Shown here: positions 30,516-40,582 of the stretch, one piece after another | How the letters are laid out: each line of letters opens with the position of its first letter | How positions within the stretch are numbered: the stretch's first letter is position 1 | Source: Actinomycetota bacterium | GTDB lineage: Bacteria; Actinomycetota; Actinomycetes; Propionibacteriales; Propionibacteriaceae | DNA: 64,000 nt | Reading direction: 5' to 3' | Assembly: GCA_020161755.1 (NCBI GenBank) | Contig: JAIUOS010000005.1 | Span: 62,001-126,000, forward strand | Position numbers and translations under genes: made by a program | Notes under the pieces: model-generated | Database searches by the model: none | Told to the model about the DNA's origin: nothing | Seen by the model: only the letters and a program-made list of their open reading frames with translations

Positions 30516-32162
30516 ATGCCTCACACCGCCGTGGTCGATCCGGTCGGGACGTCGCTGCCCGGCCCGGCACGCTGGCTCGGCTTCGCCGGGCTGGCCGCCG
30601 GGCTGGCGCTGATCGTCCTCGACGGGACGGTCGTAGCGGTCGCCCTCCCGTCGATCATCGACGACCTCGACCTCGGACTGGCGGACGCGCAGTGGATCAA
30701 CAGCCTCTACGCCGTGGTGTTCGCCGCGTTGCTGCTCACGTCCGGACGGCTCGGCGATCGGTTCGGGCGGCGGCTGGTGTTCCTGATCGGCGTCTCGGTC
30801 TTCGCGATGGCCAGCCTGACCGCGGCCGGGGCGCAGGACGCGGGTGAGCTGATCGCGTCCCGCTGCGTGCAGGGGCTCGGGGGAGCGCTGATCCTGCCGG
30901 CCACGGTCTCCTCCCTGAACGCGACCTTCCGCGGACGTGACCGCAGCCTCGCGTTCGGGCTGTGGGGTGCGGTGATGGCGGGTGCTGCCGCTGTCGGACC
31001 ACTGCTCGGCGGCTGGCTCACCACCGCCTTCGGCTGGCGCTGGGTGTTCCTCGTCAACCTTCCCCTCGCCCTCGTCGTGGTCGGCCTCGCAGCCGGTTTC
31101 GTGACCGAGACCAGAGGGGAGGCCGGGCACGGCTTCGACCTGGGTGGGCTGGTCACCAGCGGGCTCGGGCTCGGGCTGGTGGTGTTCGGCCTGATCGAGG
31201 GACCCGACCTCGGCTGGCTGACCCCGAAGAACGAGTTCACCCTCCTCGGCCTGACCTGGCCCGACACCGCACCGGTGTCGCCGGTGCCGGTGGCCCTGGT
31301 GGCCGGAGCGGTCCTGACGGGGCTCTTCCTCGTCCTGCAGCGTCACCGCTCGTCGCGGGGGCGCACGGTCATCCTCGACCTGTCGCTGTTCGCGGTTCCG
31401 ACCTTCGCGTGGGGGAACCTGGCCGCCGCGATGGTGGCGGTGGGGGAGTTCTCGCTGCTGTTCGGCCTGCCGCTGTACCTGGTGTACGCGATGAAGCTGT
31501 CGATCCTCGAGGCGGGCTGGGTGCTGGCGGCGATGGCGATCGGCGCCTTCGTGGCCGGTGCCCGGGCACGCTCGCTGTCGGCCCGGCTGGGTGCGCCACG
31601 GGTGGTGACGGTGGGGCTGGCCGCCGAGCTCGTGGCCGCGGTCGTCGCCGCGCTCGTCCTGCCGTCCCAGCCGGACGCCTGGCTGATCGCCGCGCTGCTC
31701 GCCGTCTACGGGCTCGGGCTGGGCCTCGCGTCCGCCCAGCTCACCTCGACGGTCCTGCGGGACGTGCCGGTGGAGCTCTCCGGCGTGGCGTCCGCGACCC
31801 AGAGCACCGTCCGGCAGCTCGGCTCGGCCCTCGGCGCGGCGTTGGCCGGGACGGTGCTCGCGCTCGGCTTCGCCGTCACGGTCCCGGCCCGCCTGGCGCT
31901 CGTGGCCGATGTCAGCAACGACGACGCGAACACGATGATCGACTACATGACCGGCACCGCCGGCGCGGTCATCTCGATGATCCGCAAGAAGGGCACCCAC
32001 GGCTACTTCGGCGAACTCGGGCCGGCGGTCGCCGACCAGCTCTCGGTGGCCTTCGCCCAGTGCGTGGGTTGGGTGCTGTGGGTGGCGGCCGCCTTCATCC
32101 TCCTCGGGCTGGTCGGCGCCCTCGCCGTCGAGCGGGCGGCCCACCGGACGCCCCAGGACTGA
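30516..32162 (+). CDS. MFS transporter, DHA2 (EmrB/QacA) family
   Basis: A 548-aa drug:H+ antiporter with about 14 membrane helices. Helix 1 holds the DHA2 motif LDGTVVAVALPSI, motif A is GRLGDRFGRRLVF, and motif C-like glycine-rich helix 5 is VGPLLGGWLTTAFGWRWVF. It likely exports cationic or lipophilic compounds; the substrate is unknown. It follows the b5-like lipoprotein with a 3-base gap. A composite palindrome lies after the stop. Confidence 0.9.
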   Translation: MPHTAVVDPVGTSLPGPARWLGFAGLAAGLALIVLDGTVVAVALPSIIDDLDLGLADAQWINSLYAVVFAALLLTSGRLGDRFGRRLVFLIGVSVFAMASLTAAGAQDAGELIASRCVQGLGGALILPATVSSLNATFRGRDRSLAFGLWGAVMAGAAAVGPLLGGWLTTAFGWRWVFLVNLPLALVVVGLAAGFVTETRGEAGHGFDLGGLVTSGLGLGLVVFGLIEGPDLGWLTPKNEFTLLGLTWPDTAPVSPVPVALVAGAVLTGLFLVLQRHRSSRGRTVILDLSLFAVPTFAWGNLAAAMVAVGEFSLLFGLPLYLVYAMKLSILEAGWVLAAMAIGAFVAGARARSLSARLGAPRVVTVGLAAELVAAVVAALVLPSQPDAWLIAALLAVYGLGLGLASAQLTSTVLRDVPVELSGVASATQSTVRQLGSALGAALAGTVLALGFAVTVPARLALVADVSNDDANTMIDYMTGTAGAVISMIRKKGTHGYFGELGPAVADQLSVAFAQCVGWVLWVAAAFILLGLVGALAVERAAHRTPQD

Positions 32163-32172
32163 CCTTCCGCCG

Positions 32173-32246
32173 CCACAGAAGCCGGCGATACCTGGAGAAG
32201 CCGCCGGAATTCCGGCGGCTTCCACGACTTTCGGCGGCTTCTGTGG
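32173..32246. repeat. Composite nested palindrome upstream of kdp
   Basis: The outer arms CCACAGAAGCCG (32173-32184) and CGGCTTCTGTGG (32235-32246) are exact complements. Inside lies a second, fully self-complementary 26-base palindrome (32197-32222) with centre CCGGAATTCCGG and arms GAAGCCG/CGGCTTC. The same centre occurs in the palindrome after kdpE. It may terminate the MFS transcript or be a REP-like unit. Confidence 0.8.
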
Positions 32247-32271
32247 GGACGCGGCGGCGGGTGGCCCGCCC

Positions 32272-32310
32272 GTCAGGGAAGAGTAAAGACCGGTCAGGGC
32301 TGCGTCAGGG
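32272..32310 (+). promoter_or_regulatory. Three GTCAGGG direct repeats, candidate KdpE site
   Basis: GTCAGGG occurs at 32272-32278, 32293-32299 and 32304-32310, at spacings of 21 and 11 bases, i.e. on one face of the helix. The last ends 38 bases before the kdpF start. OmpR-type regulators such as KdpE bind direct repeats spaced about one helical turn, so this is a candidate operator. Confidence 0.5.
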
Positions 32311-32348
32311 CCCGACCGCGGCCGGTGCGCGCGACGCAGGATCGGGGC

Positions 32349-32435
32349 GTGATCGAGGATCTGGTGGCCGCCGTGATCGGCCTTGCCCTGCTGGTCTACC
32401 TGGCGTACGCCCTGGCCCGTCCCGAACGGTTCTGA
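32349..32435 (+). CDS. kdpF: KdpF, small stabilising subunit of the K+-ATPase
   Basis: A 28-aa membrane peptide. It has one hydrophobic helix ([18 protein letters not shown]) and ends in ARPERF, the KdpF hallmark. It binds and stabilises the KdpABC complex. The start is GTG 32349 and the stop is 2 bases before kdpA. It is too short for most gene finders. Confidence 0.9.
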   Translation: MIEDLVAAVIGLALLVYLAYALARPERF

Positions 32436-32437
32436 CG

Positions 32438-34069
32438 ATGACGCCCGCACTCGCCGGTGTGCTGTCCGTCCTCTGCGTGGTCGTGATCCTGGTGGTCATC
32501 CACGTCCCGCTGGGCAGCTGGATCCACCGCGTCTTCACCTCCGAGCACCACACCCGTGCCGAGCGGGCCGTGTACCGGCTGGTCGGCGTCGACCCGGACG
32601 GGGAGCAGCGCTGGACGACCTACGCCGTCTCGGTGCTCGCCTTCTCCGGCGCCTCCATCCTGCTGCTGTTCGGATTCCTCCTCGGCCAGGGCTTCCTGCC
32701 CTGGTCCCAGGGCCGGTCGATGAACGTCGACACCGCCCTCAACACCGCGGTGTCGTTCGTCACCAACACCAACTGGCAGAGCTACGCCGGCGAGGCCGGC
32801 ACCGGCTACCTGGTGCAGGCGGCCGGATTGACCGTGCAGAACTTCCTGTCGGCGGCCGTGGGGTTGGCGGTCGCGATCGCGGTCGTCCGCGCCCTGGCCA
32901 GGCAGGACAGCGACCGGATCGGGAACTTCTGGGTGGACGTCACCCGCGGCACCCTGCGCATCCTGCTGCCCCTCGCCGTCCTCGCGGCCGTCGCGCTGGT
33001 CGCGGGCGGCGTGGTGCAGAACCTCATCGAGCCCACCACGATCACCACGATCGGCGGCGGCCAGCAGGTCCTCCAGGGTGGCCTGGTCGCGAGCCAGGAG
33101 TCGATCAAGGAACTCGGCACCAACGGCGGCGGGTTCTTCAACGCCAACTCCGCGCACCCGTTCGAGAACCCGAACGGCTGGACCAACCTGCTGGAGGTGG
33201 TGCTCCTGCTGGCCATCTCCTCCGCGCTGCCCTACACCTACGGCCTGATGGTGAAGGACCGTCGGCAGGGGTTCGCGCTGGCCGGCGCCATGGGTGTGCT
33301 GATGGTCGGCGCGATGGCACTGCTGACCTGGTCCGAGGTAGCCGGCGGCAGTCTGGAGGGCAAGGAGCAGCGGTTCGGTACGGCGTGGTCGGCGATCTTC
33401 GCCTCCGCGACCACCGGCACCTCGACGGGCGCGGTGAGCGCCATGCACGAATCGCTCCAGCCGCTCTCCGGCGGCGTGGCGCTGCTCAACATGATGCTGG
33501 GCGAGCTGTCGCCCGGTGGCGTCGGCACCGGCCTCTACTCGATGCTCGTGATGGTTGTGCTCACCGTCTTCATCGCCGGCCTCATGGTCGGCCGGACACC
33601 CGAACTGCTCGGCAAGACAATCGGACGGCGGGAGGTCACGCTGGTCTCCCTCGCCCTGCTCATCACGCCGACCCTCGTGCTGGTCGGCACCGGCATCGCG
33701 CTGGTCAACCCGGTATCGCTGGACGCGATGTCGACCGCCGGCCCGCACGGCCTGTCGGAGATGCTCTACGCGTTCACCTCTGCCGCCAACAACAACGGTT
33801 CCGCGTTCGCCGGGCTGTCCGCCGACCAGCCGTTCCTCAACCTGGCCCTCGCGACCTGCATGCTGCTGGGACGGTTCGTCCCCATCGTCGCGGTGCTGGC
33901 GTTCGCCGGCGGCGTCGCACGCCAGGGACGCCGGCCCGCGACCGCCGGCACCATGCCCACCTCGACGGCGAGCTTCGCCGGCTTCCTGGTGGTCATCATC
34001 CTCATCGTGGCCGGGCTGACGTACTTCCCGTCCCTGGCCCTCGGTTCGATCGCGGAGGCACTCTCGTGA
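32438..34069 (+). CDS. kdpA: KdpA, K+-translocating subunit
   Basis: A 543-aa channel-like subunit of the high-affinity Kdp K+ pump, with about 10 helices. A selectivity-filter loop is visible in [35 protein letters not shown] and [14 protein letters not shown] are further pore loops, and [10 protein letters not shown] is also typical. The much longer open frame upstream is antisense/out-of-gene; ATG 32438 fits the conserved N-terminus. Its stop overlaps the kdpB GTG (GTGA). Confidence 0.96.
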   Translation: MTPALAGVLSVLCVVVILVVIHVPLGSWIHRVFTSEHHTRAERAVYRLVGVDPDGEQRWTTYAVSVLAFSGASILLLFGFLLGQGFLPWSQGRSMNVDTALNTAVSFVTNTNWQSYAGEAGTGYLVQAAGLTVQNFLSAAVGLAVAIAVVRALARQDSDRIGNFWVDVTRGTLRILLPLAVLAAVALVAGGVVQNLIEPTTITTIGGGQQVLQGGLVASQESIKELGTNGGGFFNANSAHPFENPNGWTNLLEVVLLLAISSALPYTYGLMVKDRRQGFALAGAMGVLMVGAMALLTWSEVAGGSLEGKEQRFGTAWSAIFASATTGTSTGAVSAMHESLQPLSGGVALLNMMLGELSPGGVGTGLYSMLVMVVLTVFIAGLMVGRTPELLGKTIGRREVTLVSLALLITPTLVLVGTGIALVNPVSLDAMSTAGPHGLSEMLYAFTSAANNNGSAFAGLSADQPFLNLALATCMLLGRFVPIVAVLAFAGGVARQGRRPATAGTMPTSTASFAGFLVVIILIVAGLTYFPSLALGSIAEALS

Positions 34070-36123
34070 GCACCCATCCCCGTCCCGCCCACCCGTCGCT
34101 GGCGGTCACCGCCTGGCGGTCGCTACCGCAGGCTCTGGCCAAGCTCGACCCGCGGCACGTGTTCCGCAGCCCGGTCATGTTCGTGGTGTGGGTGGGCTCT
34201 GCCCTCACCACGGCGATCTCGGTGGTGACGCCCTCGGTGTTCGCCATCTCGGTGACCGTCTGGCTCTGGGCGACGATCCTGTTCGCCAACCTGGCCGAGG
34301 CGATCGCCGAGGGTCGCGGCAAGGCCCAGGCCGATACCCTCCGCAGGACCCGCACGCAGACCGTGGCCCGCCGGCTGACCGCGTCCGGCTCCGAGGAGGA
34401 GGTGGCCGGCACCGAGCTGCGGGTCGGCGACCGGGTCGTGGTCGAGGCCGGGCAGGTGATCCCGGGCGACGGCGACATCGTGGAGGGCGTCGCGACCGTC
34501 GACGAGTCGGCGATCACGGGCGAGTCGGCCCCGGTGATCCGGGAGGCCGGCGGCGACCGGTGCGCCGTCACCGGTGGCACCACGGTGCTCAGCGACCGGA
34601 TCGTGGTGCAGGTCACCGCCAAGCCGGGCGAGACGTTCATCGACCGGATGATCGCACTCGTGGAGGGCGCGTCCCGGCAGAAGACCCCGAACGAGATCGC
34701 CCTGGGCATCCTGCTGGCCGCGCTGACCATCATCTTCCTGCTGGCGGTGATCGCCCTGCAGCCGCAGGCGATCTACTCCGGCGACCGGCTGAGCCTGGTG
34801 GTGCTCGTGGCACTGCTGGTGTGCCTGATCCCGACCACGATCGGCGCCCTGCTGTCGGCCATCGGCATCGCCGGCATGGACCGGCTCGTCCAGCGCAACG
34901 TGCTGGCGATGTCCGGACGGGCCGTCGAGGCCGCCGGGGACGTGAACACGCTGCTGCTGGACAAGACCGGCACCATCACCTTCGGCAATCGGAGGGCGAG
35001 CGACGTGTATCCCGTCCACGACGCCGGACGCGACGAGCTGCTGGCCGCCGCCCAGGTGGCGTCCTTCGCCGACGAGACCCCCGAGGGCCGCTCGATCGTC
35101 GAGTACGCCGCGGCCGAGGGAATCAGCGGCCCGCTCGCCGACCGCACCGCGCTCGTCAGGGCGGGGGCGACGTTCGTCCCGTTCACCGCGCAGACGAGGA
35201 TGTCCGGCCTCGACCTCGCCGACGGCACGCAGATCCGCAAGGGCGCCGGCTCCGCCGTCGCGGCCTGGGTGGCGGCCGAGGGCGGTACGCCGCCGCACGA
35301 CCTGCAGGCGCTGGTCGACGGGGTGTCCGGGCAGGGCGCAACCCCGCTGGTGGTGGCCTCGCGGGCGCCCGGCCAGGCGCCGCGCACGCTCGGCGTGGTG
35401 CAACTGAAGGACGTGGTGAAGCCCGGCATGGCCGAGCGGTTAGCCCAGCTCCGCGCGATGGGCATCCGCACGGTCATGATCACCGGCGACAACCCGCTGA
35501 CCGCGAAGGCGATCGCCGCGGAGGCGGGCGTGGACGACTACCTGGCCGAGGCCACGCCGGAGGACAAGATGGCGCTGATCAAGGCCGAGCAGTCCGGCGG
35601 GCGGCTGGTCGCGATGACCGGGGACGGGACCAACGACGCCCCGGCGCTGGCCCAGGCCGACGTCGGCGTGGCGATGAACACGGGCACGTCGGCGGCGAAG
35701 GAGGCCGGCAACATGGTCGACCTCGACTCCGACCCGACGAAGCTGATCGACATCGTCGCCATCGGCAAGCAGCTCCTGATCACCCGCGGCGCGCTGACCA
35801 CCTTCTCGATCGCCAACGACGTTGCCAAGTACTTCGCGATCATCCCGGCGATGTTCGTGGCGGTCTACCCGGGCCTGCAGGCGCTCAACATCATGCGGCT
35901 GGCGTCGCCGGCCTCGGCGATGCTGTCGGCGGTCATCTTCAACGCCCTCGTCATCCTCGCCCTGGTGCCGCTGGCCCTGCGCGGGGTGCGGTACCGCCCG
36001 ATGAGCGCCTCGGCGATGCTCAACCGCAACCTGCTGATCTACGGGCTCGGCGGCATCGTCGCGCCGTTCGTCGGCATCAAGCTCATCGACCTCCTGGTCT
36101 CCCTGCTCCCCGGATTGGTGTGA
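34066..36123 (+). CDS. kdpB: KdpB, ATPase subunit of K+ pump
   Basis: A 685-aa P-type ATPase (class IA). The phosphorylated Asp299 is in DKTGTIT, the actuator loop TGES is at 151-154, and the hinge [17 protein letters not shown] is intact. GTG 34066 overlaps the kdpA stop. It energises K+ uptake through KdpA. Confidence 0.96.
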   Translation: MSTHPRPAHPSLAVTAWRSLPQALAKLDPRHVFRSPVMFVVWVGSALTTAISVVTPSVFAISVTVWLWATILFANLAEAIAEGRGKAQADTLRRTRTQTVARRLTASGSEEEVAGTELRVGDRVVVEAGQVIPGDGDIVEGVATVDESAITGESAPVIREAGGDRCAVTGGTTVLSDRIVVQVTAKPGETFIDRMIALVEGASRQKTPNEIALGILLAALTIIFLLAVIALQPQAIYSGDRLSLVVLVALLVCLIPTTIGALLSAIGIAGMDRLVQRNVLAMSGRAVEAAGDVNTLLLDKTGTITFGNRRASDVYPVHDAGRDELLAAAQVASFADETPEGRSIVEYAAAEGISGPLADRTALVRAGATFVPFTAQTRMSGLDLADGTQIRKGAGSAVAAWVAAEGGTPPHDLQALVDGVSGQGATPLVVASRAPGQAPRTLGVVQLKDVVKPGMAERLAQLRAMGIRTVMITGDNPLTAKAIAAEAGVDDYLAEATPEDKMALIKAEQSGGRLVAMTGDGTNDAPALAQADVGVAMNTGTSAAKEAGNMVDLDSDPTKLIDIVAIGKQLLITRGALTTFSIANDVAKYFAIIPAMFVAVYPGLQALNIMRLASPASAMLSAVIFNALVILALVPLALRGVRYRPMSASAMLNRNLLIYGLGGIVAPFVGIKLIDLLVSLLPGLV

Positions 36124-36128
36124 TCGAC

Positions 36129-36698
36129 ATGGTGTGGCGTCAACTCCTCGCCTCGCTACGTTTCCTCGTGGTGATGACCGTCCTGCTCGGACTGGCCTAT
36201 CCGGCGGCGGTGACGCTGGCCGCCCAGGCGTTCGGTTCCCGCGCCGCGGGTTCGCTGCTGACCGACGCCGACGGCCGGGTGGTCGGCTCCGCGCTCCTCG
36301 GACAGGCGTTCGGCCCGGAGTGGTTCCAGGGGCGACCGTCCGCGTCCGCCTACTCGGGGGAGACCTCCGGCGGCACCAACCTGTCGCCCGCCTCGAGCGA
36401 CCAGGCGGACGCCAGGGCGCAGCGGAAGGCGGACCTGGTGGCGGCGAACCCGGAGGCCATCGGTCCGGTTCCAGAGGACGCGCTGACCGCGTCCGCGTCC
36501 GGCCTCGACCCGCACATCTCGGTGGCGTACGCCCTGTGGCAGGTGCCCCGGGTGGCGCGGGAGCGCGGCGTGGACGCCGGTGCCCTGAGGAACCTGGTGG
36601 CCGCGGCGACCGAACCGGCGCCGCTGGACTTCCTGGGTCAGGATTCCGTCAACGTCACGCGCCTCAACTTCTCCCTCGCCGGTGGGGTGCAAAGGTAG
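36129..36698 (+). CDS. kdpC: KdpC, K+-ATPase subunit
   Basis: A 189-aa subunit with one N-terminal membrane helix (about residues 11-31) and an extracytoplasmic domain. WFQGRPSA is the family motif, and SGLDPHISVAYALWQVPRVA is near the C-terminus. ATG 36129 lies 5 bases after kdpB. It bridges KdpA and KdpB and raises ATP affinity. Confidence 0.95.
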   Translation: MVWRQLLASLRFLVVMTVLLGLAYPAAVTLAAQAFGSRAAGSLLTDADGRVVGSALLGQAFGPEWFQGRPSASAYSGETSGGTNLSPASSDQADARAQRKADLVAANPEAIGPVPEDALTASASGLDPHISVAYALWQVPRVARERGVDAGALRNLVAAATEPAPLDFLGQDSVNVTRLNFSLAGGVQR

Positions 36699-36702
36699 GG
36701 CC

Positions 36703-39216
36703 ATGGCACGCGGCAGGCTGCGCATCTACCTCGGGGCCGCCCCGGGGGTGGGCAAGACCGTCGCCATGCTCGACGAGGGCCACCGCCGCGCCGAACGCGG
36801 CACCGACGTGGTGGTGGGGTTGTGCGAGTGCCATCGCCGGCCGCACACCGAGGCCCTGCTGGACGGGTTGGAGGTCATCCCGCGACGGCAGCTGGAGTAT
36901 CGCGGCACGACGCTGGAGGAGATGGACCTGGACGCGGTCCTCGCGCGGCGCCCGCAGGTCGCCCTGGTGGACGAGCTCGCCCACACCAACGTGCCCGGCT
37001 CACGCAACGAGAAGCGCTGGCAGGACATCGACGAACTGCTGGACGCCGGCATCGACGTGATCTCGACGGTCAACATCCAGCACCTGGAGTCGCTGAACGA
37101 CGCCGTCACCTCGATCACCGGGATCGTCCAGCGCGAGACCGTGCCCGACGAGGTGGTGCGCGCCGCAGACCAGATCGACCTGGTCGACATGTCCCCGGAG
37201 GCGCTGCGCCGGCGCATGGCGCACGGCAACATCTACAAGCCCGAGAAGGTGGACGCCGCCCTGGCGAACTACTTCCGGATCGGCAACCTGTCGGCGCTGC
37301 GCGAACTGGCCCTGCTGTGGCTGGCCGACAAGGTGGACGCGGGGCTGGAGTCCTACCGCGCGGCGCACGGCATCACCCAGAACTGGCCCACGAGGGAACG
37401 GGTCGTGGTCGCGCTCGCCGGCGGGCCCGAGGGAGAGGTCCTCCTACGGCGCGGTGCGCGGATCGCGTCCCGACTGGCGGGGGGCGAACTCCTGGCGGTC
37501 TACGTCTCCCGCAGCGACGGATTGACCGCTCCGCTGTCCGTGGTCGCCGGCCTGCGCCGGCTCACCGAGGAGCTCGGGGGCGAGTTCCACACCGTCACCG
37601 GCGAGGACGCCGCGGACGCCGTGCTCGCGTTCGCCCGCGGCGTCAACGCCAGCCAGGTGCTCGTCGGGGCGTCCCGGCTGCCGGCGTGGCAGCGCGGGTT
37701 CAGCACCAGCATGGCGGAGCGGATCATCGCCGGCTCGGGCGACATCGATGTCCACGTCGTCACGCACCCCGGGGCGGGCAAGGGCTTCGGCAGGCGGCGG
37801 GGCAGCGCGCTGTCGCCGCGGCGGGTCTGGGGCGGGCTGGCCACGGCCGTTCTCCTGCCGCCGGTGCTGACCTGGATCCTGCTCGCGGACCCGTTCACGT
37901 CCGACCTGCCGCTGGACATCCCGATCTTCCTGCTCGCCACCGTGGTCGTGGCGCTGATCGGCGGCGTGGTGCCGGCCGTCGTCGCGGCGGTGGTGTCCTC
38001 GCTGCTGCTGAACTGGTTCTTCGTCCCGCCGGTCGGCACCCTGACCGTCGCCAACCCGGAGAACACGCTCGCGCTGGTGGTGTTCGTGCTGGTCGGTGTC
38101 CTGGTGGCCCTCATCGTGCACCGCAACGCCCGCCGGACCGAACAGGCACTGGCGGCGCAGCAGGAGTCTGCGGCGCTGGCCGAGTTGTCCCACTCGCTGC
38201 TGGGCTCCACCGATCAGCTGCCCCTCCTGCTGCACAGTGCGGTCGACATGTTCGGCGTCCGGGCTGCGGGCATCATCCACCGGCCGGCGATCGGGACGCC
38301 GGAAGTGGTCGCGTCCGTCGGGGACCTCGATGTCCTGGCGCCCAGCGACCACGAGGACGCCGGCGAGGCCCACGAGCTGATCCTGCAGCCGCCCGGGCTG
38401 GCCGCGGGCCGCCGTCGGCTGTTCGCGGCGTTCGGTGCCCACGCCGGCGCCGTCCTGCAGCGGCAGGAGCTACTGCGCTCTTCGCTGGCCGCGGCCGAGT
38501 TGGCTCGCGACAACGCTGCCCGGACGGCCCTGCTGTCCGCGGTCTCCCACGACCTGCGCACCCCGCTGGCCGGCATCAAGGCCGCGATCGGCAGCCTGCG
38601 CTCGGCAGAGGTCACCTGGTCGGCCGAGGACGAGGAGGAGCTGAAGGAGGCGATCGAGGAGTCGGCCGACCGGCTGGAGGCGCTCGTCGGCGACCTGCTG
38701 GACATGTCGCGGCTGCAGGCCGGTGCGCTCGTGGCGCACTGCCGTCCGACCGACCTCGGCGAGGTCATCCCCGGCACCCTGGCCACGCTCGCCGATCCCG
38801 GCCGCACCTCGTGGGAGATCGAGCCGGACGCGCGCTACGTCTTCGCGGACGCCGGCCTGCTCGACCGCGTGGTCGCCAACCTCACCGAGAACGCGCTGCG
38901 CTACCAGCTGGAGAGCGAACCCGTGCTGGTCCGGGCGAGCCGGGTGGCCGACCGGGTCGAGATCCGGGTGATCGACACCGGCGTGGGCGTGCCCGAGGGC
39001 GACCACGAACGCATCTTCCTGCCGTTCCAGCGCCAGGGCGACGTGCCGGCCGGGAACGGTCTGGGACTGGGACTCGCGGTGGCTCGCGGCCTCGCCGAGG
39101 CCATGGGCGGACGGCTCGCGGCAGAATCGACCCCGGGAGGAGGGCTGACCATGGTGGTCACGCTGCCCACCCATGAGGGCCAGGAGTTGTCGACGGGGGA
39201 GGGGGGTGCCCGATGA
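36703..39216 (+). CDS. kdpD: KdpD, sensor histidine kinase
   Basis: An 837-aa kinase sensing K+ limitation/turgor. Domains in order: KdpD domain with Walker A GAAPGVGKT at residues ~8-16; a UspA-like domain (to about 360); a four-helix DUF4118 membrane region (about 375-480); a GAF-like segment; HisKA with phospho-accepting His616 in VSHDLRTPLAGIK; HATPase with N and G boxes (NLTENALRY, DTGVGVPEG, GNGLGLGLAV). ATG 36703 matches the conserved start; the frame opens seven codons earlier. Confidence 0.95.
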   Translation: MARGRLRIYLGAAPGVGKTVAMLDEGHRRAERGTDVVVGLCECHRRPHTEALLDGLEVIPRRQLEYRGTTLEEMDLDAVLARRPQVALVDELAHTNVPGSRNEKRWQDIDELLDAGIDVISTVNIQHLESLNDAVTSITGIVQRETVPDEVVRAADQIDLVDMSPEALRRRMAHGNIYKPEKVDAALANYFRIGNLSALRELALLWLADKVDAGLESYRAAHGITQNWPTRERVVVALAGGPEGEVLLRRGARIASRLAGGELLAVYVSRSDGLTAPLSVVAGLRRLTEELGGEFHTVTGEDAADAVLAFARGVNASQVLVGASRLPAWQRGFSTSMAERIIAGSGDIDVHVVTHPGAGKGFGRRRGSALSPRRVWGGLATAVLLPPVLTWILLADPFTSDLPLDIPIFLLATVVVALIGGVVPAVVAAVVSSLLLNWFFVPPVGTLTVANPENTLALVVFVLVGVLVALIVHRNARRTEQALAAQQESAALAELSHSLLGSTDQLPLLLHSAVDMFGVRAAGIIHRPAIGTPEVVASVGDLDVLAPSDHEDAGEAHELILQPPGLAAGRRRLFAAFGAHAGAVLQRQELLRSSLAAAELARDNAARTALLSAVSHDLRTPLAGIKAAIGSLRSAEVTWSAEDEEELKEAIEESADRLEALVGDLLDMSRLQAGALVAHCRPTDLGEVIPGTLATLADPGRTSWEIEPDARYVFADAGLLDRVVANLTENALRYQLESEPVLVRASRVADRVEIRVIDTGVGVPEGDHERIFLPFQRQGDVPAGNGLGLGLAVARGLAEAMGGRLAAESTPGGGLTMVVTLPTHEGQELSTGEGGAR

Positions 39217-39890
39217 GCCGGATCCTTGTCGTCGACGACGACCCCGTCCTGCAGCGCACGCTCCGCATCAACCTGCGGGCCCGCGGGCACGAGGTGCTGC
39301 TGGCCGGCAACGGACGCCAGGCCGTCAGCACTTTTCTCGCCGACCAGCCCGATCTGGTCGTCCTCGACCTCGGGCTGCCCGACCTGGACGGCGTGGACGT
39401 GCTTCGTCAGCTGCGCACCCGGTCGGCCGTCCCGGTGATCGTCCTGTCGGCGCGGCAGGAGGCCGACGACAAGGTCGAGGCACTGGACCAGGGCGCCGAC
39501 GACTACGTCAGCAAGCCCTTCAGCATGGACGAGCTCATGGCCAGGGTGCGGGTCGCGCTCCGGCGCGGCTCGGCCGAGGCGGACGCTCCCGAGACGCTGG
39601 ATTCCCATGGCCTGGTGCTCGACTTCGCCGCGCACACCGCCATCAGGGACGGTGCCGTCGTGCACCTCACCCCGACCGAGTGGCGGTTGCTCGCCGAGCT
39701 CGCCCGGCACGGTGGGCGGGTGGTGAGCCACGAGGACCTCCTGCGCGCAGTCTGGGGGCCCAGCTACGGCAGCGAGCACAACTATCTGCGGGTGTTCGCG
39801 AACCAGATCCGCCGCAAGATCGAACGGGACCCGGCCGGCCCGCGGCACCTGATCAACGAGCCGGGCCTGGGCTACCGCCTCGTCCCCTGA
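39213..39890 (+). CDS. kdpE: KdpE, response regulator
   Basis: A 225-aa OmpR-type regulator. The receiver domain has phospho-acceptor Asp52 in VVLDLGLPD, the acidic pair DDD at 8-10 and the KPF lysine. A winged-helix DNA-binding domain follows (LTPTEWRLLAELARHGGRVVSHEDLLRAVWG). Its ATG overlaps the kdpD stop (ATGA). It should activate kdpFABC; the GTCAGGG repeats upstream of kdpF are the candidate site. Confidence 0.95.
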   Translation: MSRILVVDDDPVLQRTLRINLRARGHEVLLAGNGRQAVSTFLADQPDLVVLDLGLPDLDGVDVLRQLRTRSAVPVIVLSARQEADDKVEALDQGADDYVSKPFSMDELMARVRVALRRGSAEADAPETLDSHGLVLDFAAHTAIRDGAVVHLTPTEWRLLAELARHGGRVVSHEDLLRAVWGPSYGSEHNYLRVFANQIRRKIERDPAGPRHLINEPGLGYRLVP

Positions 39891-39971
39891 CGGTGGCGTC
39901 CCGTCGCTCGGGGTCCTGCGCTGAGTTCGGGCGGCTGCCACGCGGCGGTCGGGGCGGCCCCGTCCGCCCAC

Positions 39972-40035
39972 TTCGCCACCGAATTGTCCCCTCGCGCCCG
40001 GAATTCCGGTGGCGAGGGGACAATTCGGTGGCGAA
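39972..40035. repeat. Composite nested palindrome after kdpE
   Basis: Perfect 24-bp arms (39972-39995 and 40012-40035; outer ends TTCGCCACCG / CGGTGGCGAA, inner ends GTCCCCTCGC / GCGAGGGGAC) enclose a 16-base loop. The loop itself holds the palindrome CCGGAATTCCGG, the same centre as in the element before kdp. A GGGGAC/GTCCCC block is also shared with the short repeat family. Confidence 0.85.
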
Positions 40036-40137
40036 CCGGCGTCCGGGCCTGGTTCGGCGACGGGGCTCGGCCGGTCCGGCAGAGGCGAGCGCCCGGCAGC
40101 GATAGTCTCGCGATAGCCGCCACACCGAGGAGAGAGC

Positions 40138-40563
40138 ATGACCCCGCAGGCCGTCCGCGCCCGGGACCTGGTGACGCCCGCCGACGTCGTGGACGTGTTC
40201 GTCTACGTGGTGGTGCTGAACCTGGCCGCGGAGTACCTCCCCCAGGTGATCACCGAGACGTTCACGCTGTCGCTGGTCACCGCCGTGCTGCTCAAGCTGG
40301 TGCTGGAGGTGGTCCTGCTGGTCAAGAACCGGGTGAAGGTGCGGTTCAAGGCCGCCACCACGATCGTCGGCAAGGTCGGCGCGGGGTTGCTGCTGTGGGC
40401 GGTGCTGGTGGGCAGCAAGTTCGTGGTCCTCGAACTGATCGCGCTGCTGTTCGGCGACTCGGTGCGGCTCGGCGGCTTCTTCGCCGTGACCGGCCTGATC
40501 CTGGTGCTGCTGCTCGCCCGGGCGGGCGTCCGGCGGTTGCTGCACGAACCGTCCGAGGACTGA
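40138..40563 (+). CDS. Small membrane protein of unknown function
   Basis: A 141-aa protein with about four hydrophobic segments (about residues 18-36, 45-63, 75-97, 105-128) and a basic loop (LVKNRVKVRFKAATT). I do not recognise the family. ATG 40138 has GAGGAGAG upstream and a TAGTCT box at 40103-40108, so it seems to have its own promoter after the kdpE palindrome. It ends 19 bases before the convergent oxidoreductase gene. Confidence 0.75.
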   Translation: MTPQAVRARDLVTPADVVDVFVYVVVLNLAAEYLPQVITETFTLSLVTAVLLKLVLEVVLLVKNRVKVRFKAATTIVGKVGAGLLLWAVLVGSKFVVLELIALLFGDSVRLGGFFAVTGLILVLLLARAGVRRLLHEPSED

Positions 40564-40582
40564 GCCCGGACGCCCCGCGTCA

